Assembly (NCBI GenBank): GCA_009667805.1
Contig: CM019065.1
Location: 153,238,101 to 153,302,100 of the forward strand
Length of the DNA: 64,000 bases
Origin: Leptobrachium leishanense
Taxonomy: Eukaryota > Chordata > Amphibia > Anura > Megophryidae
Reading direction: 5' to 3'
Shown here: positions 11,196 through 23,644 of the stretch, piece by piece
Position numbering within the stretch: position 1 is the first letter of the stretch
How the letters are laid out: every line of letters begins with the position of its first letter
Translations under genes and position numbers: made by a program
The notes under the pieces: generated by a model
Told to the model about the DNA's origin: nothing
Database searches by the model: none
The model's input: only the letters and a program-made list of their open reading frames with translations

Positions 11196-11811
11196 GGCTG
11201 TACGAGTACCGATTGGAGGCGAATGCTCTTTGCCTGATCCGCCTATTTCCCGTCTGACTCCTGTTACTCGGTCTCAACAGTTGCGTTCCGTTGGAGAACG
11301 TGAAGAAGACCGTGAAGAAGAAGGCTGGTGTCTGAGCTGGGTGTGGACACCTGAGTCCGAGGACGTCAAGCCGGTCTCTGACCAGGGTGAGAGTGATTTG
11401 GAGCCTGATATTTCTGAAGTTATGCCTCAAGCACCTGAAGTACCCGAGACATCGGAAGTTCCTGAAGTTCCAGAGGTTGTGTCCATAGACTACAGTTCTA
11501 TGCCTTCACTGGAAGGTTCTTACTCTGAAGAAGTGTCTGCTCCAACTGTTGATGAGAGGATTGAGCCTGTAAATGTGGCACTTCCACTAGAAGAGGAAAA
11601 TACTGAATCGGAGTCCAAGCGTTCAATCCGGCCCCCTCAGAGACTTACATATAATTCACCGGGACATAGCACAGGAGAAGCGGTTACAACTGTGCGAAGG
11701 TTGCCTGAAGGGTCTGTTATGCTGGCTGAGGTAGCTAGGGATTTGAGTCAGGTTGAGGATGTATATCTGACATTATATATGTTTGCTGCTGAACCCCAAT
11801 GTATTGATTAA
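11196..11811 (+). pseudogene. Acidic C-terminal tail of Gypsy pol
   Basis: From RVPIGGE onward the frame (open 11020-11811, ending FAAEPQCID) is collinear with the end of the young element's integrase frame. Shared stretches are PPVTRSQQ/TPVTRSQQ, SMPSLEGSYSEE, SIRPPQRLTY, SPGHSTGEA and VMLAEVA. It is rich in Glu, Pro and Ser with PEV repeats (PETSEVPEVPEV). It has no chromodomain or envelope features that I recognise. The frame is intact despite the age of the copy. Function unknown. Confidence 0.75.
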
Positions 11812-11865
11812 CATGTAAATTGCAATGTTATGTATCGATTACACTCCCTTGGAGGGACCCAAGAG

Positions 11866-11880
11866 TTTAGGGGGGGGGAG
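11866..11880 (+). other. Polypurine tract
   Basis: A run of purines dominated by G, interrupted only near its start, ends in GAG directly before the 3' LTR. The related young element has AGGAGGGGGAGAG at the equivalent place. It serves as plus-strand primer in LTR retrotransposons. Confidence 0.85.
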
Positions 11881-12556
11881 TGTAGCGCTGCCTCAAAATG
11901 TGCCTTGGTGTGCTGGACTATGGCTGCCATTAGAGGGAGACAGTGCTGGAGACATTGTGGACTTTCCTGGACAAAGCGGACTTCATCTCCCAGCACACTT
12001 TTTGCATGACAACAGGAAGTGGGGTCCATGAGCGGAGGATATACGTCAGCAGTCTCGTGTTTGGCGCGAGGAGTGAGAGCGGAGCAACGAGAGGTGTAGG
12101 AGCTGTAAATTATCACAACCAGGCCAGAGTGGAGACCGTGTCTTATTCATGCTGGAGATCGGGACAGAGACCATGCTGTGACCTACATACGCAGCGCTGA
12201 GAGATTTGGAGGACAAGCTGGTTCCGGCAGGAACTCGAGTTAGGAGGCCGCGACAATCGATCGGGAGTGCAGACGGCGGATCGTTTTTTCCAGTTGCAGG
12301 GATTAGGCAAGCGGGGAGCAGATTCGTTGGCACAAACTGAACTGGGGTTCATCGCGGAGAAAAAGCCTTTGGTCGAGGCATCGACTGCTGAACAGTTCGT
12401 TCGACGGATGGGTGAGAGGCCTCCAGGCCCACGGTTCCAAAATGAAAACTCACACTTGTTATATTGCTTCAATTCACAGGGCCCCAATGGTGACTAGTCG
12501 AAGATTGCTCTTTTCGTTCATTGGCCAGTTGAACACAGTACCTGGGTACCCTAGAC

Positions 12557-12740
12557 CAGTGGTCCCCAACCCTGGTCCTCAGGGCCCACTAACAGGCCAG
12601 ATTTTGCAGATCACCATGGGGAAAAGCAGACTGAATCCTGCAATCACTGAGCAGCAAATCATAACACCTGTGCTGTGCTTCAGATATCTGGCAACCCTGG
12701 CCTGTTAGTGGGCCCTGAGGACCAGGGTTGGGGACCACTG
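12557..12740. mobile_element. hAT-type MITE, 184 bp, TSD CCCTAGAC
   Basis: About 44-bp, apparently perfect, terminal inverted repeats start CAGTGGTCCCCAACCCTGGT and end with the complement. The 8-bp duplication CCCTAGAC stands at 12549-12556 and 12741-12748. CAGTGGT ends and 8-bp TSDs are hallmarks of the hAT superfamily. There is no coding capacity. The 5' LTR retains the unoccupied site. Confidence 0.95.
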
Positions 12741-13004
12741 CCCTAGACAACACATTTATATATATTTGAGCCATTTCACGGGACTTACACTCCAGAACTG
12801 AGGGGGTTAACCGTTTCTTTTCCACCGCATGTTTTTTTCCGCGTTACGAATTCCTGCCATTCAAATACCGTATTTGTGCATATTATGCTGCTTTATTGAG
12901 ACTAGTAAAGTACATAAAATAGAAAATCCACAACAGTGCTGGTGTATAGTAATTCCTAGTGTGGTGAGACTATCCCGAGGTTTATTCGGCAGCTCCTCCG
13001 GGGG

Positions 13005-13575
13005 TGTCAAGACCGTACCTGTCCGTTCCTGCGTGATTCCATGCAAGTGGCAGCTGCATGAAAGGTGCTGCCCTTCTGCTGTGAACCAGCTAATAAACAG
13101 TTAATGCACCTAACACACACATACCTCAGGTCACGTGACACACCCATGTGTCTAACCAATAAAAGTTCCCTCCTACCTTCCCACAGTGCTTCATTGTTGT
13201 CTCCTGTTCCTGTGAACAAGACTAGCTATTCAAGCCCCAGAGAAACCTGATTTCCCCCCTATCAACCCACTGTGCTCTCCCAGGAGCAACGACCCTTCCC
13301 ACCGTGCTCTCCCAGGAGCAAACTACCCTTCTCACTGTGCTCTCCCAGGAGCAAACTACCCTTCTCACTGTGCTCTCCCAGGAGCAACTACCCTCGCACC
13401 TGGACTCAAGGACTGCTTTCCCCATCACCCTCAGCCAACCTGTGAGTTCCAGTGTGCCCTGTCCCACAGCCCTCCTGTGTTGCTCTCCTCTCCCACGAAC
13501 TGTGTGCATCCCCGAGACCTGCATAACGGCCTCATCACCTGAAAGGCAAGTACCTGTAAGGTATTAAACCTGACA
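13005..13575. repeat. Solo LTR of a second retroelement, TSD GGGGG
   Basis: 571 bp with ends TGTCAAGACC and AACCTGACA (TGTCA/TGACA inverted), flanked by GGGGG at 13000-13004 and 13576-13580. The host LTR resumes immediately afterwards. It carries an internal tandem repeat and a CCAATAAAAG box near 13160. The orientation is not settled. Confidence 0.8.
13265..13396. repeat. Tandem repeat, ~33-bp unit, four copies, inside the solo LTR
   Basis: The unit contains GTGCTCTCCCAGGAGCAA followed by a CTACCCTTCTCACT-type segment. It keeps an antisense frame open, which is not a gene. Confidence 0.85.
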
Positions 13576-13591
13576 GGGGGTGACGGCTACA

Positions 13592-13880
13592 TAGGTGATT
13601 ACTGTTACATTTGCCCATTCCATGTCTCCCAGTAGCTCCATGCCAAGCTACAGAGTCACACCATTCTCTTGCACTGAAGTCCCCAAACAGGATGAATGGA
13701 TCAGTGCTACTCACATATGCCAAGGAATATAGATTCTTTATAGAACTGGTCTTTAGTTTGTGATAGTTGATGTAGGGACATGAGTACTAAGGCTGGAGAC
13801 AGACTAACGCACATTTCACTTTGATTAGCATTGGGATGTGGGACTGAGGGTGAGATTACATTTTATTGTATTGTTGTTTA
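13592..13880 (-). pseudogene. RTE-like LINE remnant, endonuclease part
   Basis: The minus strand reads FILFGDFSAREW, the metal-binding GDFNAR-type block of apurinic-like LINE endonucleases, then GATGRHGMGKCNSNHL. Exactly at the Gypsy target site this frame continues into LLLKTCASYN at 6229 once the element and one TAGG are removed. Upstream there is a KDQFY-type block and further decay. It is the same copy as 5270-6229. Confidence 0.75.
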
Positions 13881-14395
13881 TGAAGTGGGGTTAAATACTT
13901 AAAGTTTATGCTGTCACCCAAGATCAGTGGAATTTGAGAGGTGGGCTGATTTATTAGGTCTTGAAGTTCTTTCAGCGCCTAATGTGCCTATTTGATCGAA
14001 CATATGTTGATATGATAATCTGCAAACCAAAAGTCCTCGACCTTATGAATGCGATACATATCACCTTTTTTTATAACCCTTTTGCTAATGACAACGTGTG
14101 GGTAATGTCATGGGGCTTTCCCACTATGCGGAAGATGTTTCCCCACACGTCATGGGCATTCTGCAACCAAGGGGAAGCCCCTTACCTCTCCGGTCGGGGT
14201 CCCACGGTGGTCTGACGTCCTAGAAGTCAGACCGTTCCATAGGACCCCTGCCGGTGCGTGATCACATCATTTTCAGACCCCCCTGGCAGAGATGGGTTCT
14301 TTTGGACCCCTCTATCTCCCCATCGGTAAGGGGTAGAGGTACAAGTAAGGCAACACTGGAAAGGTCACAGACTGCCCTTTCCAGTGATTCCCCTC

Positions 14396-15153
14396 TTAAC
14401 CCCTCACTTGCAAATTGTCACCGGATCGTGGACTTCTCCCGGGGAGCACTGACATTTTGGATGTCAGCCTCGCCTTTAGGGCCTCCCCTCATCCACTGAG
14501 GTTGCATGGGAGCAATGACGACAGAAAGTGAATTCCACCCAAACGGACAGGGAATTCCTTCAGATCCCCTGTATCTCCCAATAAATAGAGAATAGAGGGT
14601 CATGTTTGGTATCGTTTCAAATGCTACCAAACATGACCAGGTTATGTGTAATATAAAAATAAATAATATATATTTTTTTTAATTTATAATGCAGCACTAT
14701 TGTTCACGTTTCTATTATAATGTGATCAATGATGCTGCACTAAGTCGCCTCATTTCCCATGATGAAAAATGTCATTTTTTCAGTTTTAGTTAAAAATCGC
14801 ATATTTTCTCAGAAAAATACAAACAGGTTCCCATATAATTTTTTTTATTTTTTTTTAAACAAAACGTACCCCATAGGAGGCTTGGATGATAAAATGTGGG
14901 GATTTACACGCTGTAAATGATCGGAAATTCATATTTTTTTAAAAATGTTTGTTGCAGCATTCTGACAAAACATGACGTATACACATAACGATAGATTATT
15001 AATCTGTTGAGTCTGTTGAAAATAAGGTTATATAATTTGTCTGGGTCCTAAAATAAACCATGACTTAAAATTGTGTTTAAACATGATGAGCACAAAACGG
15101 TCAAAATCAGCTCAGCACACAGGAGTGAAATGGCTCCGCAGTGAAGGGGTTAA
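14396..15153. mobile_element. piggyBac-type non-autonomous element, left end uncertain
   Basis: The right end read inward is TTAACCCCTTCACTGCGGAG (TTAA 15150-15153). A similar TTAACCCCTCACTTGC stands at 14396. The internal GAGCACAAAACGGTCAAAAT...CTCAGCACAC block is shared with the element ending at 31064, so they are one family. No coding sequence. Related-looking sequence also lies left of 14396, so the true left end may be earlier. Confidence 0.5.
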
Positions 15154-15999
15154 AGGCCACAGTTGTATTTATTTTCTATCCTGTGGAATATTTAAGAGAT
15201 GAGTGTCCTCTGGCAAACACTTCTACAAGTCTGGAGTCCAAACAATGCCCTCTGTTAGTAAAAGATGGATTGACTTCTTCCTGTGGAAGGTTGACCCTTT
15301 CAATTAGAAAGAATTGAGAGAAAAAAAAGAATTTATTGATGAAGCACTTTGAGAGATGGTTGACTGCGGTATTAAGAGGCTCAGAAATTCCAATCCTTAG
15401 AATGTACAAATAAACTGCTAGTCTTTCATGCTTTTTTTTAAAGAAAGGAAATAAGGTTAAAAACATATTCAAGGACTTTCTCATTTACTTATTTTGTTAG
15501 ATTTCTGTAAATGGTGAGACGTTTCTCAATTTCTACCACCTAACTTCTCTCTTAATATACGTATCAGATATTGCAAATATGCCTGTGTCACATTTTGCAT
15601 TTTCCATCAGCTTGATACTGGGAGAAGACGGCTATACTGTAGACTACAGTTTAGGAACAATTTGATAACTGCAACCTTCCATCTTATTTTTAGGGATATT
15701 TTTATTATTTTTCCTTCTTCCAACTTTGAGATTCTAATTTGCCATCCTTTTTAATTTTTAGGTTTCTGTTACATATGGTTTGTCTATTGTATAAATGCAA
15801 ACATTCGGAATGAAATAAAAAAAATAGTAATATAAAATCATTTCACATATTGAAAATTTATAGAATTACCAAGTTTATATAGTCAAGGAAGAGGTACTTA
15901 CTGCTTGAGCTGGAGTGTGTCACAAAATAGAATTACACTAGTCCAAACATCAACACTTACTATTGTATTGGCACACATGTAAACATAGACTATAAAATG
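15154..15999. other. Non-coding interval, nothing recognised
   Basis: AT-rich, with no domain, tandem array or terminal repeat that I can support. Confidence 0.6.
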
Positions 16000-16003
16000 A
16001 TAT

Positions 16004-16414
16004 TGTGATAAAAGGCACTGGATGCAAGGCTTAGTTCTCCCTCTTTTTATTATTCACTCATAACAGCAGCACATAAAGTAAACAAAACAAACGCCTACTC
16101 CTTCTGTGGAGCCTGACTATACATAGGATTCCCTCTCTAGCTATTGGGCTGCTAGGCCGCCTGCCAATAAATTGAACAGAATATCAAAGTACTTCCCTTA
16201 GAGTCCAGGAGTTGCTTTCCTTCCTTCCTTGGTGTAGCCAGCACACAGACTGCTCACTCTCTCAGGGAAGGGCGCGCGCACACACACACACCAGACTTAA
16301 TTAGGCATAGGTTCAGAATTAACCCTATAGTGGGAAAATGGCATTCTCCATATGCCTACTGTGGTCCATATCTCCATATCTGTGGTCTACAACCGTGTCT
16401 CTCACACTGTCACA
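16004..16414 (-). repeat. Candidate solo LTR, 411 bp, TSD ATAT
   Basis: Ends TGTGATA...CTGTCACA give TG...CA with a short inverted repeat. ATAT flanks both sides (16000-16003, 16415-16418). On the minus strand an AATAAAAAG polyadenylation-like signal stands ~80 bp before the end, which suggests the orientation. The flanks are low complexity, so the TSD is weak evidence. Confidence 0.4.
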
Positions 16415-16418
16415 ATAT

Positions 16419-17250
16419 ATACACCAACGAGTGAGGATGCCAACTGGCCAGCCACATATTTCCCACATATTTTCTTGGCACTATAAGCACAATATATTAC
16501 GTGATCAAAAATGTGCCAGTTTACAGTGAGGCATCTTTTCCGCTGTTCCAGTTGCCAAGGCATACTATTGTCTTCGGTAGTAATATAGAAAAATTATGTA
16601 TGTTGAAAAATTGATTTCCACATAAAAGATTCATACAAATAAAAAAAACTCAACCAGTACTGTAATGTATAGGATCTAAACGCTGGTAGTGCTCGAGAAT
16701 AATTAATATTATTCTTTAACCATCATCTTTGTGTCTGTTTATTTTCACGTTAAAGCAGCCTGTTTTGTAAAGATCTTTAAATCATTTTAATTATAATACA
16801 AACCATGTGCGAAACTCTTATGGAAAATGGAGAGCAACAGACAAAAAAAAAAAGTGAATAAGGTTCCGAAATAATGATCTGCTACCTCAGGTATAAATGA
16901 ATAATAAATATCTAGAACAGCTCTTAACAAGAAACTGACTAGTAATAGCAGCCTAAAGAAGCTAAAGTAAATTTATATAAAGCAGTTGAGCTGCCAGGCA
17001 ACCATGTGTGTGACTGGTTTATAAGTCAATAATTGTATCCTTATTTCTAATAGCAGAGGCAATTCTGTGGGCTGGAAATGTGATTTCAAGATCCTACTTG
17101 GTTACAAGTATTGTATCCATTGTTATTATTAGCATTTGTATTTTACAGGTTTTTTTTATAGAACTATGGTATGGTAGGCAGAGCCCTAATGAATGGCAAC
17201 AAGAAAAAAAATGATCAATGATAATTTTAGATATCCCAACGTAATATGCA
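16419..17250. other. Non-coding interval, nothing recognised
   Basis: No reading frame, RNA gene or repeat structure supported. Confidence 0.6.
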
Positions 17251-17424
17251 GGTCTATTCACTAAATGTGAAACTCCGGAGAATTGACAGGAGAAGAGACC
17301 AATCTATCTCACTTTCTAAATCGGATATTTGGTCTAAATAGAATTTTTCTGGTTTGGCAATTTTGACCTAGAATTTTCACTTCTCCTGCCAATTCTCCAG
17401 AGTTTCACCTTTACTGAATAGACC
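17251..17424. mobile_element. Palindromic MITE, ~174 bp
   Basis: Left arm GGTCTATTCACTAAATGTGA continues with AACTCCGGAGAATTGACAGG. The right arm is its near-complement, ending CTGAATAGACC. Arms are ~45 bp. The superfamily cannot be assigned from the termini. Confidence 0.75.
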
Positions 17425-18171
17425 TAATAGTGTAATGGACAACATGCAGATGATTGACAAAAATTAAACAGTCTTGGCAAATATAACTTGCCCAGTCACA
17501 CGGACTATGATAGTACTCAAATTCTGCATTCTAGGCAAGATGTTACTACCACTGACCTCCAAAACCAGTCATCCTAACCTTAATAATGTCACACTAATCC
17601 TGTTCCTGTACCTTTCCCTCTAACGTCCCTAAAAACTTTTACAACCTGTTAACATGTACATGTGATCATCACACTATTGCTGTCCCGGAACATGGCAGAA
17701 ATTGCGAAAGCAGCTTCACAGCCCTTTCTGCAGTACAGTGTTCAGTCACAAAGAGTGCTGCTCCACCAATCAACACCTGGCAGCTACTGTCACAATGCAG
17801 CGCCAACCATGGACTTTTCAAAGAGATGGATACTGTATGCCTACTACTATGCACATTGGGCAGGGACCTGGAGCTTCAACAACTCTTACCAGAGTCCCTG
17901 TTGGGTTATCGATCAAGGAGCTCGATTCGTACTGACTAAAGAATGAGGGTAAGAGGAAATTGTTAGCTCCCAGTCTAAGGAAACCCTAGAATCATGTATA
18001 CATGCTGATCATTTAATTATCTAAAATAGATACAAGTGCTACATTGGTTGCAGGATTAGTGAGGCAACAAAATGAATATTCTAGCCTGAAACCGAAAACT
18101 CCGGATTCACTTGGCTGAAAAACACTTTTTCCTCTCCAACTTATTTTAAAATATTTTTTGTATAATTGTAG
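17425..18171. other. Non-coding interval, nothing recognised
   Basis: No supported gene. Short frames here lack domains. Confidence 0.55.
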
Positions 18172-18480
18172 CAGCCTCAACTTACAATACACTGTATACA
18201 GAGAGTCCCTGCACCAGGCATGACATATAGCAGCCACAGTTTATAATACAAAATATACAGAGGGCCCCTGTACCAGTCATGGCATATAGTACCCTTTGCT
18301 TATACATTAAATACAGAGAAGCCCTGCACCAGGCATGGAATAAAGCAACCTCTGCTTATAATAGGAGTATATTCTGGGGTGGGAGTACATACCATGCCTT
18401 GTGTAGAACCCTTCTTTATAAAGTGTATTATAAGGCAGATTGGTGCAGAGCTCCTGTGTATTATAATCCCCTTCCCTGGT
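18172..18480. repeat. Degenerate tandem repeat, ~58-bp unit, four to five copies
   Basis: The unit carries ATACAGAG(A/G)(G/A)(C/T)CC(C/T)TG(C/T)ACCAG(G/T)CATG and a TTATAATA segment. It recurs near 18190, 18250, 18310 and, more diverged, further right. Confidence 0.65.
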
Positions 18481-18910
18481 TCTCCAACTTCAGGACAATC
18501 AGATGGAGCTGAAACCGTTAACGGTTCTAAAGTAGTGACATAGCTGTAATAGTAACTGCAGGTCACATCCCCCTCTCCCTCTTTTGCTGCACTGTTTTTT
18601 CCCCTGCTATTTTGCTGATAATGATCAAAATTTAAAACAGCAGAAGGCCACAATGTGCGTCCCAGATTTCGGATCTTTTGCAGATCGGTGCATCCCTATC
18701 GCAGATATTCAGTTTTTGCATGATATCAAAAAAGGAACTCTGGCTTGATTTTGCAAGTGAAGATTTAGGAAGCAGGCAGTCCATGCCTGCTGCAAGCTCG
18801 CTGGTGGCTGACAAGGCCAGTGTGGGACAGGCAGGTCTGATCTAAAATTAAAATTAATGCAACAATGTCACAGTCATTCCTCAGTTTCCTTTTATCCTCC
18901 AGATCTGCTC

Positions 18911-19436
18911 TGCGTGTGTTCTCGAAGGAAGAAACCGTATGAAGAATGGTGCATCTCCAGGTCTCATGGTCAGAGGCAAGAGGAAACCGGTGCCAATGGT
19001 CGATGTGGCAGGCACACAGGTTTCTTCAGAGAGTCCTTGTACCTCTTCTTTGGTGACCTCTGTTGCGGTGACCAGTGGCGAGTTTGCTATACAGCACAAC
19101 CTTGGGCAAGAGCTGATCTTTCATCACGGAGATATGCCCTGCCCTGCCCAACGCAGCTACATCTTCAAAAGCATTGCCTCAATGCTGGTGTTTGAGGACT
19201 TCAGTGTTGGCAACAAAGTCATTCCAGTGGATGTTGAGTATAGTACAGAGGCAGCACTGGGGGATGTGCTCAAGAAGTCTCAGGTGGTGGTGGTGGGGAA
19301 CCCACAACTCAGAGCCATACAGGAGAGTGGACAGTATGATTGCTTTGTACACGCTGGTCTTTGTGCCTCTCTTCAGATGCTTGTTGTTCCAGTCTGTAAC
19401 AGTCTATCAAATGCATGGTTTGCTACTATACTTTAA
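18911..19436 (+). CDS. Unidentified open frame, 165 codons from ATG 18939
   Basis: The frame from ATG 18939 to 19436 encodes a non-repetitive product with ordinary composition, including GKRKPVPMVDVAGT, IFKSIASMLVFEDFSVGN, VIPVDVEYSTEAALGDVL and VVVVGNPQLRAIQESG. The frame stays open a little upstream of the ATG, from a TTTCCTTTTATCCTCCAG stretch at ~18884-18902 that resembles a splice acceptor. I do not recognise the family. It could be an exon, a processed gene fragment, part of an uncharacterised transposon, or chance. No signal peptide or membrane segment is obvious. Confidence 0.3.
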
Positions 19437-20510
19437 ACAGGGGTTAAAAACAGGGGTTAATAAATGGAGGAGTTAAGCATTAACCCCTCCTGATCGCCAC
19501 TCACTCCCTTATTTTAGTCCTTTATGTACTGTTAAAAACTCACCTAAATCCAGTGCTGCTCTCTCTCTGCTCTCTGCAGGATATGTCATGTTTCCAGCTC
19601 ATCATGTCACGTAATAACAATGGGCCTGGGTGCTCTAGCCAATCCTGTGATTCTCATTGCAGGAAGGCTTTGATTCCTTTGGAAAAGGATAGTTCCCAAA
19701 GGGCTCCAAGCCCTGAAACTTCAGTTAAGTTTCTGGGCAGGACTAAGCCCCTGCATTTGGATGGCTGAATCAGCCCTCTAAGCCCCCCTCCTTTGAGGGG
19801 GCAGGAAGCTCACAGCAGCGTGACTACTCAGAGAAGTTAAAAAAAATCACTGTGTAGAGTGTCCTTTCAAGCATATTTTTTCTGACCAAAATAGATCTCT
19901 GGTCACACTCACTATCACTCTGTAAAGGTGACCCAGAGGATGCAGCAAATATGTTACAAAGTAATAACCAACGAGCCTGTATTACGAATTATGATTAATA
20001 ATTAAGATATATCTATACCTAATTTCTATTAAAGGAAAGCACTTATTTTGGCAAGAACACTTTCCAAATAGGGAGAGTTCATTTAGATTTGGTGTCTGAG
20101 ACAGGAGACAGATGGAGAAAATCAAAACAAAAGTCCGTGCCATGATATAACCGTATACCAAAAAGAGAATATTGCATGAGCGCTATGTTGAGATAAGTGT
20201 CTGATTAAGGAAAGAAAAACAAAAACGAGGAGTCCCAATCAAGTTCTTTTTTATGACCTCTTTGACAAAGAATTTTTCAGAACATAACCTGAAAATCTGC
20301 ATCATGTCTCTGACTGATTAAACTTACTTTTTCTCTAGAATAGCCATATTGCAAACATAGCTGAACGCCCTGTTAGTATTGTAGTCCCAATTTGCATCAA
20401 TTTCAGATATTTCCAATACCTCTTTCTAAAGTCCCATTTCCATCCTTGCCCATCTCATATTTCGAGGCTTTTTCATTTAAACCATAATATTTTGTTTATA
20501 TGCTTCACAT
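19437..20510. other. Non-coding interval
   Basis: Contains a TTAACCCCTCC motif near 19483 that could be a transposon terminus, but no partner was found. Nothing else recognised. Confidence 0.5.
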
Positions 20511-20514
20511 GCTA

Positions 20515-20637
20515 GCAAAAAGGATGTCCAACCCCTGCACCTTGACTTTGATGGCCCACAATTCCCATAAATCCTTGGATGCTTTTGATGGCCATAGAGT
20601 TATAGGTCAAAAACATCTGGGGGAAGGAGTTTGAGAA
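20515..20637 (-). repeat. hAT-like repeat fragment, first of four dispersed copies
   Basis: The minus strand starts CAGGGTTCTCAAACTCCTTC, then CCCCCAGATGTT. Related fragments with the same start or core lie at 49373-49440 (plus), 53490-53607 (minus) and 56903-56975. CAGGGTTCTCAAACT resembles hAT termini. The opposite ends are not preserved. Confidence 0.45.
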
Positions 20638-22023
20638 CCCTGGTCTAGTAGAAGTGTTCACTGGAGAAATTGACTACCTGTAAGACAGATTTGGAATCTA
20701 TAAATTCCAAACACATTTAACAACACCTATTAGGGGAGGGGGTATTTGGGGGGGGTATTTTCACAGCTGAAAATTAAGTCAAAATCTTCTAGTCACAGTT
20801 AGGATTGGAGCTCGAACTTATGGGTGAGTGTTTAAGTTCAGCCCCCACAATTTACAACGGGAATGGAAAAAGTTCCGCTGAAGTAAAAAACTCATTAAAA
20901 AATTGCTAGAATCACGCTACATAGCAAATGTGTAAATGCTGAGACATCATAAACTCTGCCAAAGTTCAAATGTAAGCCAAGACATCATGCAAGCACTTTG
21001 CAATGCCTTATGAATATTGACACATTGTTGCTATTCATGATGGGAAAATTCAATGTTGTTATGACACTATAGCACATCCACAAATCTGTAACATGGGTAA
21101 AATCCATACAAATAAGTGACAGACACCAGTTTCTCTCTTTCATATGTGGTGGTGTCCAAAGATTGGACACGTCCGCTTACCGCCTGTTTGGAAAGATGAA
21201 TCAGTCATCCACAACATCCGTAGGAGAGGGAGGGTAGGAGGGGGATAGAAGACACTCGGCCACCCAAAAATAAAAAATACATTAAATGGTCATTGTCGCT
21301 AGACTGTCCATTTAACAGCTGACACATGGCAAGTATTGGAAAAACTGAGTTTGGCCCACAGTCCGCTTTAGGTTACAAACTCGCTGAGATTCACCTGGAG
21401 GAGAATTATTGTTAAAGATAGATTATACACATGGACTACTGTAAAACGAAAACTGGGAAATTACATTTGTCACACCCAGGCATAATTTTCTGAGCAGTGT
21501 TTCAGATTTTAAACGCAGCATTTGTGTTTTTGTTTCTCCTGTCTTTGCAAAGGAGTTTGCAAGGCAAGACCTCTGGAATTTTCAACCCCTTATCTGATCT
21601 GCTCTCTTCAGCTGAATGGAAACTTGATCATGGGGCCATGCCTGAACCAAATGGGTTGGGGGTTGGTTGGGGGTGTTGGACAAACAGCCAGCACTCACTA
21701 CTAGAATTTGTATTTCTCCAAGAACTTGGGTTGATGAACATCTAAAAACCTTCTGGGACATTTAAAATCTGGAAATACCCAAGGAAGAGTTGCCTAATGC
21801 AAGTTAGGTTTTCTATGCAAGTCCCATTTTATTTCAAGAACTGTATTTGCACGTTTCTCTTATATTTTGTATGTCTTGTTTTTGTAATATCGGCACTCTA
21901 AAGTTTGTATTTTTATCTTTCTTCCATTAAAACTTTGAAACCCAGTACTATCTTTGATCTAGATGCTTCGTGCTTCTCGAATAGCTCGGTTTAGCTTTAC
22001 TGTAGTATTTAACATTTGGTAGA
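20638..22023. other. Non-coding interval
   Basis: No gene found. Near 21930-21945 a CCATTAAAACTTTGAAACC stretch looks like a retroposon 3' end, but no coding part precedes it. Confidence 0.5.
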
Positions 22024-22025
22024 TA

Positions 22026-23642
<1,617 letters not shown>

Positions 23643-23644
23643 TA

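Larger units (their letters stand above)
6230..13591 (+). mobile_element. Old Ty3/Gypsy element, complete ends, TSD TAGG
   Basis: The element has two LTRs beginning TGTAGCGCT (6230, 11881). The 5' LTR ends AGCGCTACA at 7175 and the 3' LTR ends in a slightly changed GGCTACA at 13591. TAGG occurs at 6226-6229 and 13592-13595 as the 4-bp target duplication. A tRNA-Pro primer site follows the 5' LTR and a purine tract precedes the 3' LTR. Inside are gag and protease remnants and an acidic pol tail, but no RT, RNase H or integrase. Four later insertions lie within it. The LTRs are visibly diverged (about seven substitutions in the first ~75 bp compared by eye), so it is old. Confidence 0.9.
11881..13591 (+). 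repeat. 3' LTR of the old Gypsy element with two insertions
   Basis: Matches the 5' LTR along its length once two insertions are removed (hAT MITE plus 8-bp TSD, solo LTR plus 5-bp TSD). 1711 - 192 - 576 leaves 943 bp, against 946 bp in the 5' LTR. The last bases read TGACGGCTACA instead of TGAGCGCTACA. Confidence 0.9.

Noticed and set aside
13222..13567. Frames with repeated WESTVRRVV or LSQEQTTLLTV
   Set aside because: Translation of the 33-bp tandem repeat in the solo LTR.
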